DNA of 64,000 nt from Carboxylicivirga caseinilyticus (GTDB taxonomy: Bacteria; Bacteroidota; Bacteroidia; Bacteroidales; Marinilabiliaceae): assembly GCA_025499705.1 (NCBI GenBank), contig JAFMVE010000007.1, forward strand, positions 1 to 64,000, given 5' to 3'. The position numbers and the translations under genes are program-made. Every line of letters begins with the position of its first letter. Within the stretch, counting starts at the first letter, position 1. Of the stretch, positions 1-10,315 are shown piece by piece. Under the pieces are notes generated by a model. That model was not told where the DNA came from. It saw only the letters and a program-made list of their open reading frames with translations, and did not search any database.

Positions 1-129
1 TCCCTTTTAGGGGAGGTTTGGTGGGGTATAATGAAAGTAAAGTTACAATTTGAAAGATTCCTTATTTGCAGAATCACTTTTTGGACACCCTCCTTAATTA
101 TTCAACTATTATAAACAGACTATAAGCAC
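1..129. other. intergenic segment downstream of the SusD gene
   Basis: This stretch lies past the last gene of the seven-gene array, in its direction of transcription. No coding region is visible. A short inverted motif (tccc/ggga around position 8) sits at the very edge, too close to the window end to judge as a terminator. Confidence 0.4.
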
Positions 130-1812
130 CTACTTACTTTGTAGATACCAATTATTTTCATCCATCAATTTTGCTCTGATAGCTTCTTTATTATCATATT
201 TCTCAGCTACCTTATCAGCCAGATAAGCATTATCTCCTCTGCGTTTTGCTACACGCATTAAATCGTGGAAACGATTACCTTCAAATGCTGTTTCAAGTGC
301 AAATTCTTCAATAATCTTATCTTCTACATAGTCCATTGAATCCTGCATTGTTTCTAGTTCAGGAATTGCAAAGGTTGTACTTGTTTCAATATTTCCACAA
401 CCGCGACCATGTATACCAATATTATATTGAGCTGAATATGTATTCTGATCCTCATCTATAAATGTTCCAATCCATTTAGATGCAGAAAAGTTGGTATATG
501 GATAAAAAGTATATGAGGTCTCATCATACGATATATATTTTTCATCCCTTGGAATTAAAATGTCATTAGCCATTGTAAGTGGGCCTAAACCATTCTTTAA
601 TACAGCAAAAGCCATATTTGGTTTTTCCAGACGATTCAATGCCTCTGCGAATTTAAGGTACAAATGAGCAGAACGATATAGCACCAATGAACGGTATGAT
701 GTTCCATTCATAAAGGCAAATTTCATAATTCGACCTTTTTCGATGTTAAAAAGAGAACTGTTTTCATATAATTCGGCAGGCACATAAGAACCAAATGCTC
801 TGATTCCACCTCTTAAATCACCTTCGATTGTAACAGTAGCTGTCTGATAATAGGTTTGTGTTTCCCAATTATTAATAGCAACATCCGAAGGTGCCAGTTG
901 ATTCATATAATAACTATTTAATGAATCCAATGGTGATCCATCCTCTTTATATTCTACAGTAGCAATTAATTTTGTAATTGTATTATATGAATTGCCATAC
1001 AAGTTAATGTCCCAGTTCCAAGGGGAATACGTATCTTCATCAATGATCCCTTCATCTTCGCCATCGTATTTATTAACATACCTTGGATGTATATAATACA
1101 ATTCATCATCGATTAAATCATAGTACTCACGAGCAGCATTTTCATACTGACCAGTCCATAAATATAAATCACCCAAAAGCATACGCACGTCAAAATACAT
1201 ATACGATGAGAATGCATCAGGTTTTTCTATTGATTTCCATGGAGCAAGATCATCAATTAACACAGGAGCTAACTCATCGAAGGTATAAACTTTAAATCCG
1301 CTATTTGCATCAGTTACATCCAGAATCGGTTCTTCAAAGTATTTTGCTTCACCATAGTTAAGAGCCAGTTGCATATATGTCCATGCTCTAATTGACTTAG
1401 CTGCAACATAATCACGATAATTCACTTTCTCTCCCTGAATAACAATTGCAGTATCTACGTTTGCTATTAGATAATTACAAAGATTTATTACAGAGTAATA
1501 AGCTCTTGAATCATTAAATTTATTATCCGAGCTAATATCGAAATTATAAATCTCTCTTAATTCCTCATCCGAAAAAGATGTTGTTTCCATCAAATCACCT
1601 CGCAACTCCCCTAACAGGACATATTGTTGCGATAGCAATTCCAATTCATTTAATATACCATTAATTGAATAGAAGTCCTTATCAGGAGATGACAGATCGA
1701 CCTCAGACGGTAGTAATATCTGATCAGAGTCAGTACCTAATAATCCTTCACAGCTAACCAAAGTGACACTCAGTATAATTAATCCGATCGCTATGCTATA
1801 TATTTTTTTCAT
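130..1812 (-). CDS. RagB/SusD family glycan-binding lipoprotein (second pair)
   Basis: This is a SusD-type outer-membrane lipoprotein that would form the lid on the SusC transporter encoded immediately upstream and capture glycan. The chosen start gives MKKIYSIAIG followed by a hydrophobic stretch and the lipobox TLVSC, a classical lipoprotein signal. An in-frame ATG ten codons earlier (1842) is possible but puts a charged leader before the signal. The mature protein of about 540 aa has the helical TPR-like SusD layout with short motifs such as YRSAHLYLKFAEALNRL and, near the C-terminus, FALETAFEGNRFHDLMRVA, the usual SusD 'E.. EG.R..DL.R' signature. It is the last gene of the array and follows SusC by 49 bp. 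The ligand cannot be inferred. The family call is firm. Confidence 0.93.
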   Translation of the reverse strand: MKKIYSIAIGLIILSVTLVSCEGLLGTDSDQILLPSEVDLSSPDKDFYSINGILNELELLSQQYVLLGELRGDLMETTSFSDEELREIYNFDISSDNKFNDSRAYYSVINLCNYLIANVDTAIVIQGEKVNYRDYVAAKSIRAWTYMQLALNYGEAKYFEEPILDVTDANSGFKVYTFDELAPVLIDDLAPWKSIEKPDAFSSYMYFDVRMLLGDLYLWTGQYENAAREYYDLIDDELYYIHPRYVNKYDGEDEGIIDEDTYSPWNWDINLYGNSYNTITKLIATVEYKEDGSPLDSLNSYYMNQLAPSDVAINNWETQTYYQTATVTIEGDLRGGIRAFGSYVPAELYENSSLFNIEKGRIMKFAFMNGTSYRSLVLYRSAHLYLKFAEALNRLEKPNMAFAVLKNGLGPLTMANDILIPRDEKYISYDETSYTFYPYTNFSASKWIGTFIDEDQNTYSAQYNIGIHGRGCGNIETSTTFAIPELETMQDSMDYVEDKIIEEFALETAFEGNRFHDLMRVAKRRGDNAYLADKVAEKYDNKEAIRAKLMDENNWYLQSK

Positions 1813-1861
1813 ACCTTTTATCTTTTTACATGTATGTAGCATGTTCCAATATTCTTTTCTG

Positions 1862-4800
1862 TTATAGATCTATTTTAACACCCATAAAGTAACTTCTTGT
1901 GAATGGTAATAAACCTGTATCAATACCTTGATATAATACCATATTAGAACTTGAAAACTCTGGATCCGATCCAAGATAGTTAGTCCAGGTGTATAGGTTA
2001 TTAGCCGCAACCCAAACATTTAATCCAGCTATCACATTGGTTTTTAATGGCACTTTATAGTTTACAGTTAACGTTTTAAACCGCAGGAATGAACCATCCT
2101 CAATCCATCTGTCAGAGAAACGGGCATTACCCATTGGGTCACCATAGGTTGCTTTCGGTATTTCTGTTTGCTGTCCTTCGAAGAACCAACGGTTGGTCAT
2201 TGCAGTTGATTGATTCATAAAATCACTTCCTGATTCAAGCAATGCCCTTTGATAGTTATAGACATCGTTTCCATAAGAAAAGGTAAATAATGCATTAACA
2301 CTTAACCCCTTAAATGAAATATTTGTAAAAAATGAACCATACAAGTCAGGATTTGGGTCACCAATAATCTGTCTGTCTTTTTCAGTTATATAATGATTTC
2401 CATCTACATCATCGAAATACATATCTCCGGCACCAAAACTATGCTCAACACCATAACTATCTACAACTTTTAAATTAGCTGCAGTGGCTTCTGCCTCTGT
2501 TGAGAAAACACCTTTTGTTTTATATCCATAGAATACACCTGCTGCATTACCCACTGATGTAAGTATATCAGCACCATAAACTTCAGTCTCCATGTCTGTA
2601 TTACCAGGTAATGCCTCAATTTTATTGGTATAATGACCAATTGATGCTCCTGTTTCCCATTTTAGATTCTTAAGATTCAATAATTTTACATTTGTTGAAA
2701 CTTCGAAACCTAAATTTGATAACTCTCCATCGTTACTCCAATACATACCTGAACCTGCTATTTCAGGAAGTTCTTTCAGCATCAAAAGGTTTGTTGTATA
2801 ACTCCTGTAAAAATCAGCATTTAAAGCCCATTTATCATTGAACCATATTGATTCAATTCCAACATTTGCTTTAGCTGTTGTTTCCCATTGTAATTCTTTA
2901 TTACCAATATTACCAAAGATTAAACCATTGGCTCTGTTGTAATAGCGTACCGAAGTAAAATAGGATTGATTTGCATATGGATCCAGATTATCATTACCTG
3001 TAAAACCAAATCCTGCGCGTAATTTTAATTGATCCACAAAATCTACATTGCTCATAAATGTTTCTGATGAAATCAACCATGATGCTTCAACAGACGGAAA
3101 TACAGCAAAACTATAGTCTCCTACTTGAAATCCCTCCTGGGTTTCTGAACCAAATACACTAGAACCATCAATCGCTACTGATGCAGCTGCAAAATACCTG
3201 TTATCATAGCTATAACCAATTCTGGCGTAACCTGATAGATATTTAATCTCATCGTTGATACCTTTTGTAATCTTATTGGTCAAACCTGCTGATAAATCAC
3301 GGTCCTGATCTGTTCCGGTATTATGTCCTTCTCCAAAATCAGATTCGTAATAATTATATAGATATCTGAATCCAGCTAATACATTTACACGGTTTACTCC
3401 TTTTTTAAGATAATAATTAAGATAGGAGTCACTATAAATGGCAGTGTTACGCATCTGTTGGTTTCGGAACATATTCTCAGACCAACCCACATTATCAATG
3501 TAAATATCAGCTACACCCACAATAGGTCTGTAATAAGTTTCTTTTACCTTATTAAGACTGTAATCAAAAAGACTTGTAATTGATAGATTATCAAGTATTC
3601 TGAATGTTGGTTTAATTCCCATATTAAAGCGATACTGCTTACTTGTATTTAAGGCATTATCGATTACTGCAGTTGGGTTACTAATTCCAAATATATCGCT
3701 ATCAGCAGGATCAGTCGTTAAGGTTCCTGAGGATGTATATAAAAACGGTGATAGATATGGTGATTTGATAAGTGCATTAAATGTAGGTGAAGTATAAAAC
3801 TCGGTACCATCATCCATTAACGTTCTGTCAGTATTTGTATAACCAACATTAACTGCCAAATCAATTTGATCTGTCAAAGCTATATCAGCATTAAATCTGG
3901 ATTGTAAACGATTCAAAGCTGTTGTATTAACAACTCCTTCATTACCGGTATATCCAACTGATAAGTTATATAATGCTTTTTCATCACCACCATTAACACT
4001 AATGTTACTGCTATGAAACATTCCTTGCTGATATACCTGATCGGCCCAGTTAGTATTATTATGATAGTCAAGATATGAGGATTTATCAGTATCCAGATTA
4101 AGGAAAGGTAAATCTTCAACTTCCATACCAAATCTATCTGCAACCTGTTGCTTACTCATTGAACTTAATACATCAGATGCATAGGTTGTAAACTGATCAA
4201 CATTCATAGTTGGCAAAGAACTTGGTTTCTCGATGATACCAAACATTGAATTTACTTCAATCTTGGTTGCCATACCTGCTCCTCTTTTGGTTCTAATGAT
4301 GATTACACCATTACTACCTTTACTACCATATATAGATGTTCCATCTTTTACAACACTTACGCTCTCAATATCATTCAGGTCGATATTCATTAAACTATTC
4401 CCAAAGTAACCTGAATGCAATGACTCTGCATCGTATTGATTATTCCAAATAACCCCATCAACCACAAATAAAGGTTGTGAATTGGCGTTAACAGAATTGT
4501 ATCCTCTAATAAACATTGAAGACCCTATACCGGTAAGACCAGAACGACCAATACTTCTAACATCACCACCTAAATTACTTTGAATAAGTTCGTCAACTGA
4601 AACATAATTAGACGGATAAAATTCGTCTAACTCAGCCACTGAATTAGTTATATGTGAAGCTCTTTGATTACCTAATAATGTCTCCTTATCCTTGTATAAA
4701 GAATTAAATACATCAGAATACAGAACTATTTCAAGTTCAGTTTTACCTTTTACGGATATTTCGCGTGTATAGTAATCAAATGCCTTTACAACCAATACCT

Positions 4801-5089
4801 CAGTATCTTCTGTTATGCCAATTGAAAACTTACCTTCAGCATCAGTAGTTGCTGCTGATTCAAAATTTACAGTACTGATTTGTGCTGCAATTATTGGCTC
4901 TTTTGTTTTAGCATCTTTTACAACTCCTTTAATAAAACGTACCTCGTCAATATCCATATCCAAATCGCTCAGATCATCCTGTGCAAGAGCTGGGATAATA
5001 AATAAGGTACAAACCAAAGCCAGAACTAAACGAGTAAGAGCCTTATATTTTACTGTTTTAAACGATATCATTTGTTTCATTCTATTCAT
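1862..5089 (-). CDS. SusC/RagA family TonB-linked outer-membrane transporter (second pair)
   Basis: A TonB-dependent 22-strand barrel of 1075 aa that would import oligosaccharide together with the SusD encoded 49 bp downstream. A signal peptide ends near residue 36 (IIPALAQ). A carboxypeptidase-regulatory-like beta-sandwich follows at about 50-125 (IKGVVKDAKTKEPIIAAQIS). The plug is at about 150-270, with MFIRGYNSVNANSQPLFVVD and GSKGSNGVIIIRTKRGAG, the standard SusC plug motifs. The rest is barrel, ending in an aromatic-rich terminal strand (YFMGVKIDL). The region before the plug is somewhat unusual: no clear STN domain, and an acidic leader after the signal peptide (DDLSDLDMDIDE). The ATG is in good context, 15 bp after the FAS1 gene. 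The substrate is unknown. Confidence 0.94.
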   Translation of the reverse strand: MNRMKQMISFKTVKYKALTRLVLALVCTLFIIPALAQDDLSDLDMDIDEVRFIKGVVKDAKTKEPIIAAQISTVNFESAATTDAEGKFSIGITEDTEVLVVKAFDYYTREISVKGKTELEIVLYSDVFNSLYKDKETLLGNQRASHITNSVAELDEFYPSNYVSVDELIQSNLGGDVRSIGRSGLTGIGSSMFIRGYNSVNANSQPLFVVDGVIWNNQYDAESLHSGYFGNSLMNIDLNDIESVSVVKDGTSIYGSKGSNGVIIIRTKRGAGMATKIEVNSMFGIIEKPSSLPTMNVDQFTTYASDVLSSMSKQQVADRFGMEVEDLPFLNLDTDKSSYLDYHNNTNWADQVYQQGMFHSSNISVNGGDEKALYNLSVGYTGNEGVVNTTALNRLQSRFNADIALTDQIDLAVNVGYTNTDRTLMDDGTEFYTSPTFNALIKSPYLSPFLYTSSGTLTTDPADSDIFGISNPTAVIDNALNTSKQYRFNMGIKPTFRILDNLSITSLFDYSLNKVKETYYRPIVGVADIYIDNVGWSENMFRNQQMRNTAIYSDSYLNYYLKKGVNRVNVLAGFRYLYNYYESDFGEGHNTGTDQDRDLSAGLTNKITKGINDEIKYLSGYARIGYSYDNRYFAAASVAIDGSSVFGSETQEGFQVGDYSFAVFPSVEASWLISSETFMSNVDFVDQLKLRAGFGFTGNDNLDPYANQSYFTSVRYYNRANGLIFGNIGNKELQWETTAKANVGIESIWFNDKWALNADFYRSYTTNLLMLKELPEIAGSGMYWSNDGELSNLGFEVSTNVKLLNLKNLKWETGASIGHYTNKIEALPGNTDMETEVYGADILTSVGNAAGVFYGYKTKGVFSTEAEATAANLKVVDSYGVEHSFGAGDMYFDDVDGNHYITEKDRQIIGDPNPDLYGSFFTNISFKGLSVNALFTFSYGNDVYNYQRALLESGSDFMNQSTAMTNRWFFEGQQTEIPKATYGDPMGNARFSDRWIEDGSFLRFKTLTVNYKVPLKTNVIAGLNVWVAANNLYTWTNYLGSDPEFSSSNMVLYQGIDTGLLPFTRSYFMGVKIDL

Positions 5090-5104
5090 ATTACAGTTTA
5101 TACC

Positions 5105-6673
5105 TTACTCTAATACTGGTTCTAATTTGATACAGTCAATTCTCATATTTCTTGTGAGTTTTAAATCTGCATTGGAAGATTCAGCATCGGTTACTTCGTT
5201 GATTACTTCTAATTTTACAGGGAATTCCTCAATTGTAACATTCTCATCTTCATCGTAAGAGATGTATGGAACATTTGTATATTCAAAATCGAATTGTGTT
5301 ACAAGCATTTTGGTTAATCCATCCGCCTTTACAACATTATCTGAAGGAGTTACCCTTAAACGACGTACACGACCTGTTGTTGAATTGATATAAGTAAGGA
5401 CAAAGGAAACTTCCGTTTTAATTGTATCTGTTGCAACAATTGTTTCAGGTACAAACACACAATATATGTTGTATTTTGCTGATAATATGTTATCCAATGA
5501 GAAGGTAACACTTGGTTTTGCATTTGGACTGCTTGGTTCAACGTACAAATATGAGTCTTCTGAAATATCCAATCCAGAATTATAACTTGTACGAATAAAC
5601 GGGTAGCTATTTGAATTATCTCTGGTTGCAGACGTTTCAGCTTCTAATTGAATTTTATTAAACCAACTCACTGTATCGCTAAATGGCATTAAATCTGTTA
5701 TATACGCATAACCATTGCTTGCTTCTAACATTTCAGTGTTCGCAAATAATTCAGCTGGATTATAATACTTAGTATCAGTAGTTGAACTTATTGAATCGTA
5801 AGTAGAAGGATTTTCTATTTTATTTCTAAATACCATATCCTTCACCAAAGTATATTTGGTCATCTCCTCACTATAATCTTCTCCCCCTAAAACATCAGGA
5901 AAATTAAAATAAGGTTTGATTCTGTTGTAAGCTTCAATCCAGGCTGTATTAGTAGGATAAATAGTTGTATAAACACTATCTTCATTTGCTAAATCACCAA
6001 TTGCATCCAGGATTAAGTTATTATCAATAAAAGTAGAGTCATAGATTCTTCTACCTTGCTCATCAATATCAATAACCGTACTGGCAGCTGGATTAAAAAT
6101 ATGTTGATCATTACCGTAAATATAGCTTTTCAACGAATCAAGACCTTCCAAATCACCAATGTACTCTTTTAAATTATTCAGATATGGAGCATATTGATTT
6201 AAAACATGCGTTAAGCCATTATTAACAGGAATATTTTGCTGAAGTAATTCAGCATGTCCAAATGTGAATAAATCCCCTGATTTCTCAAAACCAACGTTCT
6301 TACCACTTTGCATTTTAATTAAGCTCTCAACAATACCTGAAGTTCCTACTCGTCCTCTGGCAATATGATTGGTAACAATATGCTTTACCAGTGTTTCATC
6401 TGTAAGGTCAACATCAACCAATGCATCATTCACAGGAGCCCAAATAGTGAATGATTGGGAAGTTTGTAATACTTTATCATATCCAACAGATTTAACCATT
6501 GAAGTGAAAGTACTAAGGTCACTGTTAGCTTCAAGATACTCCATCATTGAAACATCTGCTCCTTCAAAGGTATCTTCTTCGTAGTGCTTATCCCATTCAT
6601 CGTTACAGGATACAAATGCAATACCTAATGTTAATACCAGGAGAAAAGCACTTTTATAAATAGTATATTTCAT
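5105..6673 (-). CDS. fasciclin (FAS1) domain lipoprotein with C-terminal beta-rich domain
   Basis: A 522-aa predicted surface or periplasmic lipoprotein: the signal peptide ends in the lipobox IAFVSC. Residues about 35-160 form a FAS1 domain, shown by the H1-like segment SFTIWAPVNDALVDVD and the H2-like NNGLTHVLNQYAPY. A second, weaker FAS1-like unit covers about 165-330 (VYTTIYPTNTAWIEAY, then NGYAYITDLMPF). Residues about 335-522 are beta-strand-rich (NKIQLEAETSATRDN onward) and could be a carbohydrate-binding sandwich, though I recognise no named family. FAS1 domains are adhesion/binding modules without known catalysis. It lies between another FAS1 gene (24 bp upstream) and susC (15 bp downstream). 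That placement suggests a surface glycan-binding accessory to the SusCD pair (inference). Confidence 0.85.
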   Translation of the reverse strand: MKYTIYKSAFLLVLTLGIAFVSCNDEWDKHYEEDTFEGADVSMMEYLEANSDLSTFTSMVKSVGYDKVLQTSQSFTIWAPVNDALVDVDLTDETLVKHIVTNHIARGRVGTSGIVESLIKMQSGKNVGFEKSGDLFTFGHAELLQQNIPVNNGLTHVLNQYAPYLNNLKEYIGDLEGLDSLKSYIYGNDQHIFNPAASTVIDIDEQGRRIYDSTFIDNNLILDAIGDLANEDSVYTTIYPTNTAWIEAYNRIKPYFNFPDVLGGEDYSEEMTKYTLVKDMVFRNKIENPSTYDSISSTTDTKYYNPAELFANTEMLEASNGYAYITDLMPFSDTVSWFNKIQLEAETSATRDNSNSYPFIRTSYNSGLDISEDSYLYVEPSSPNAKPSVTFSLDNILSAKYNIYCVFVPETIVATDTIKTEVSFVLTYINSTTGRVRRLRVTPSDNVVKADGLTKMLVTQFDFEYTNVPYISYDEDENVTIEEFPVKLEVINEVTDAESSNADLKLTRNMRIDCIKLEPVLE

Positions 6674-6697
6674 ATTCTTTTTAATTTCAATAATGCT

Positions 6698-8662
6698 TTA
6701 AAGTACATCTTCTGATTCTAATACCTCAACAGGAACAAACTCAAGGTAATCAAACATGAATTCACCAGCCTTCGCAGCTTTTGCCCGTAATACATGTGTT
6801 GTATCTTTATCAAAAGTATATATCCCAAGTATTCTTCTTAATGCTCGCTCACTGTCTCTGGCAATTGGTCCACCATAACCCCACGCATCTCTGACAAGTT
6901 TAAATGAACCAGGTCCTTTCATATAACCCCTGTTACGCATCATTTTGTCATTCTCAAATCCATCAGGGTCACTATAATTGGATCCTGGTTTTTCATAACC
7001 AATTTTAGGGTTTGTTGCAGTGATGGTTAGATCCAATGGAATACCACATGGTTTTCCATCCCAGTATAATTGTACCACACCTCTGTTACCAGTAGGCTGC
7101 CATCCAAATCGCACTTCATATGTACCTGCAGGTATTGGTAAGGTAGTTACCTCAAAGTCATACATTGTTTCACCTTGCTCTCCACCTAAAAACACTTCGT
7201 CTCCCTGGTAATCCAGAAATCTGTCATCAGATGTTAAGTAACCAAAACTTGTTCCCGGTGCAACAGAAACCCTTTCAATGTAACCAGTAGGAAATCTCCA
7301 GCTTTCATAAGGATAATCATCACGTGCTTGTCCCACTCTGATATTGTTATTGGCAAACTCAGGGAAGAAACTGGCAGCATCCATTCTTAATCGTTTAGTC
7401 GATAACATCTGCTTTACTTCTACCGAGTAAGCAAGTATATTATCAATTTCATGATACACACCATTTAAGGCATCATTATCATAGTTATCAGTCAGTTTTA
7501 CTTCACTTCCATCAGCAACACGGTTAAAAATATCATATGGATCCAGCACGTTTGTTCTGTCGGTTCTCACCTCCAATAATGTATTTGGACACATTGTTTC
7601 GATATATTCATACATATCATATGCCTGAACCGAATGTGTTCCACCATCAACACTATAATTTTCACCTGTCTTATCAAACTTCTCAATAAAGAAAAGTCTT
7701 GGAATTTTTTTATCAAGCAAGTGATATGCAATAAATCTGTTTAAACTGTTTTTTCGATCAGTAATATCAGTAATACCAGCGTCTTCAGGAAAAACAGGAT
7801 CATAAATTTCTTTCGCTTTCGCTTTCATATCTTCTAAATCGAAAATACTGTTCTCAGCCAAAACCTGATCGCTCTCAGCTAAAATGGTAAAACCATATTT
7901 ACGCTCGAAAGGAACTCTGTTGATAGAACCATTACCTCCAGCTGTATTCTCTCTTACTTCAAGATCACTTGGTAGTACATATGAATCATCTTTTATTAAA
8001 CCCAATTCACCAGCCAAGCCAGTTGCCACGAGTGCCTCGGAAAACAATTTAAAATTCTCATCTTCCGATATTGCTTCAACAACAGTACTTTCTGTAGGGT
8101 TCAAGACCTTATCTAATACATGAACAATACCATTATGCAACTCAATATCTTTAGAGATAATTTTGGATTCTGAATTTACCAGATAATAAAAACCTCCTGA
8201 AGTCGTTTCAACTTGCGTTTTAAGATATCTTCCACTCATTGTTAATTTTGATAAGAAACCTATTCCAAAATCTGTAGTAGGAATCTCAAAATTCTGAATG
8301 ATATGATCATGCGCAATCTTTTTTAAACTATCCATCGGAAATTGTTCAATTGAACTCTTACCTTTTGATTGATAGTAGGTATACATTGCCTCATTATCTG
8401 GCAAAAAACACGTATACATCCCATAGGCATTTAATAAGCCTTTAACGGAAGTTGTATCTAATATTTTTGAGAATTCTGAAAATTCATCCGGACGTGTTGT
8501 AATATATTCACCAATAGTTTCGCCGGTAAATGTAAAATAGTTATTACCCAGGTTATCATCGTAACAGGAAGATAACGTCAGGATCATAAGACCAAACACA
8601 CCAGCAAATAACTTATTGCTACGTCTCTTTAAATAAAAACTGATTTTTCTGTAACTATTCAT
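6698..8662 (-). CDS. fasciclin (FAS1) domain lipoprotein with C-terminal jelly-roll-like domain
   Basis: A 654-aa lipoprotein whose signal ends in LTLSSC (Cys about 33). The first FAS1 unit spans about 45-195 (YTCFLPDNEAMYTYY; HNGIVHVLDKVLNP). A second spans about 200-425 (YGFTILAESDQVLAENSIF; LNRFIAYHLLDKKIP; NGVYHEIDNILAY). The C-terminal 220 residues resemble a carbohydrate-binding or jelly-roll module: a PAGTYEVRFGWQPTGNRGV segment, a WDGKPCGIPLDL strand pair and a closing FMFDYLEFVPVEVL strand, as in beta-sandwich binding domains. It is encoded 11 bp after susD of the first pair and 24 bp before the next FAS1 gene, so it is co-transcribed. No catalytic motif is visible. Function is inferred only from context. 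Confidence 0.85.
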   Translation of the reverse strand: MNSYRKISFYLKRRSNKLFAGVFGLMILTLSSCYDDNLGNNYFTFTGETIGEYITTRPDEFSEFSKILDTTSVKGLLNAYGMYTCFLPDNEAMYTYYQSKGKSSIEQFPMDSLKKIAHDHIIQNFEIPTTDFGIGFLSKLTMSGRYLKTQVETTSGGFYYLVNSESKIISKDIELHNGIVHVLDKVLNPTESTVVEAISEDENFKLFSEALVATGLAGELGLIKDDSYVLPSDLEVRENTAGGNGSINRVPFERKYGFTILAESDQVLAENSIFDLEDMKAKAKEIYDPVFPEDAGITDITDRKNSLNRFIAYHLLDKKIPRLFFIEKFDKTGENYSVDGGTHSVQAYDMYEYIETMCPNTLLEVRTDRTNVLDPYDIFNRVADGSEVKLTDNYDNDALNGVYHEIDNILAYSVEVKQMLSTKRLRMDAASFFPEFANNNIRVGQARDDYPYESWRFPTGYIERVSVAPGTSFGYLTSDDRFLDYQGDEVFLGGEQGETMYDFEVTTLPIPAGTYEVRFGWQPTGNRGVVQLYWDGKPCGIPLDLTITATNPKIGYEKPGSNYSDPDGFENDKMMRNRGYMKGPGSFKLVRDAWGYGGPIARDSERALRRILGIYTFDKDTTHVLRAKAAKAGEFMFDYLEFVPVEVLESEDVL

Positions 8663-8673
8663 AACTCACTGAT

Positions 8674-10302
8674 TTAATTACCTGTTGAACTACTAGAATT
8701 AACCTGGTAAAATGGATTCTGCTCTAATGCCGAGTTCGCTTTTATTTCATCAATATGTATTGGAAGATAAAGTGCATCCATCACTGACATTTTAGCTTCA
8801 ACATTATCACCTGAACCACCAAACTTTTTAAGAACATAATTAACTAAAGTTGATGGAGAGTCTTCTCTACGTGCTAGTCGCATTAGATCAAACCAACGCT
8901 TTCCTTCCCACATTAATTCTCTTTGTCTCTCACGAAGGATTAAATTTCTTAAATCAACTCCTTGATAATTATCTAATTGTAACGAATCCTGGGTAACAGG
9001 ATTTGATCGTAGGAAAGTTTCATTAACTAAATCAATTACTCCCTGATCATCATTACCAATTTCGTACAAAGCTTCTGCTTTCATCAGAATTACATCCGAC
9101 AAACGATAAACTACCCAGTTTGACCAATCAATACGATATGAATAACCATATGATGAACCATCAGAAGAAGTTGATTCATATTTTAAACCAACATATTTAA
9201 ACGGATAAAACGTTTCATCGTCGATTTGTTGAATGTAATCTGTTTTTCTAATATCGTCTTCTCCTTCAATTACTCCGGCAGAAGCTTCATAATTAAAAGG
9301 ACCACCTTTCTGAGTCATATTGAAAGGATACTTCCAAAAACCCAATTCACGACCATAGTAACCCAAATAATCACGTACTATATTATTGGTAATTCCTGAG
9401 CTCACATATTGTAATTCAAATATACTTTCAGTTGAATTACCCAGATAGAAAACATTATCCAGTACATCTTCTCTTTCTTCAAGATAAAGGGTTTTATCAG
9501 CCAGAACAGCATCACAATAATTAACGGTTGCCTGATAATCGTTACGCCAAAGAGCAATATCAGCTAATAAAGTGTTGATAAGATTTTTTGTTACACGACC
9601 TTTATTATAATCCTCAACATCATATCCATCAGTAATATAGTTTAAGGATTCTTTCAAATCTAAGGTAATGGAATCAAGAACTACTTCTTCTGGTGACTTG
9701 GCAATATTATAATCCTGACTATCATCAATACTAGGAGTGCTAATCCATGGTACTTCTTTATAGGTTCTTACCAGGTAGAAATATGACAAAGCACGTATGG
9801 TTAACACTTCAGCCCTTGCCATCTGATACTTAGCCTTTGTAAAATTTGGATCCAAATCCAGAACATCAGGAGAAAAATACAGCCAGTTATTACAATAGTT
9901 AATGGTTCGATACATTGGAGTCCACGCTACATAACCATTACTGGTTGTAATATCCACATTGATCATACGGAACATATCATCCGGTGTATCGCTACCACTT
10001 ACTACATTATCACTTCTCAATTCACCCCACACCATCACTCTTGCCAGGTAATCATCTTCCAACATTGAACGGTAACAAGCTGCAAGTACCTGGTTTACCT
10101 GTGATTCATTCTGCCAGTAATCTTCCAATACCTGATCACTTTCTGGTCTTACATCAAGCCAATCAGTGCATGATGTAAAACTAACTGATATGATAAAAGC
10201 CAGGAGTACTGAATAGAAACTACCCAATTTTGATCCTTTTATATTCTTAGAAATTACTTTTATCATTACTAACCTGTTTTTATTAAAATTTATCAAATTC
10301 AT
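8674..10302 (-). CDS. RagB/SusD family glycan-binding lipoprotein (first pair)
   Basis: SusD-type lipoprotein of 542 aa. The signal region ends SVSFTSC followed by TDWLDVRPES, the very typical SusD N-terminus. The N-terminal TPR-like part holds AEVLTIRALSYFYLVRTYKEVPW, the conserved 'A.. RA..Y..L...Y..VP' motif. The C-terminus has LRNLILRERQRELMWEGKRWFDLMRL, the 'ER..EL..EG.R..DL.R' signature. The ATG at 10302 gives a 12-residue leader before a second Met (10266), which would also leave a complete signal peptide, so the exact start is uncertain. It is encoded 13 bp after its SusC partner and 11 bp before a FAS1 gene. Confidence 0.94.
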   Translation of the reverse strand: MNLINFNKNRLVMIKVISKNIKGSKLGSFYSVLLAFIISVSFTSCTDWLDVRPESDQVLEDYWQNESQVNQVLAACYRSMLEDDYLARVMVWGELRSDNVVSGSDTPDDMFRMINVDITTSNGYVAWTPMYRTINYCNNWLYFSPDVLDLDPNFTKAKYQMARAEVLTIRALSYFYLVRTYKEVPWISTPSIDDSQDYNIAKSPEEVVLDSITLDLKESLNYITDGYDVEDYNKGRVTKNLINTLLADIALWRNDYQATVNYCDAVLADKTLYLEEREDVLDNVFYLGNSTESIFELQYVSSGITNNIVRDYLGYYGRELGFWKYPFNMTQKGGPFNYEASAGVIEGEDDIRKTDYIQQIDDETFYPFKYVGLKYESTSSDGSSYGYSYRIDWSNWVVYRLSDVILMKAEALYEIGNDDQGVIDLVNETFLRSNPVTQDSLQLDNYQGVDLRNLILRERQRELMWEGKRWFDLMRLARREDSPSTLVNYVLKKFGGSGDNVEAKMSVMDALYLPIHIDEIKANSALEQNPFYQVNSSSSTGN

Positions 10303-10315
10303 CCTACATCACTGA

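Noticed and set aside
4815-5258. 147-codon plus-strand open frame opposite the SusC start
   Set aside because: It lies antisense to the clear SusC and FAS1 coding ends, and its composition mirrors them; a shadow frame.
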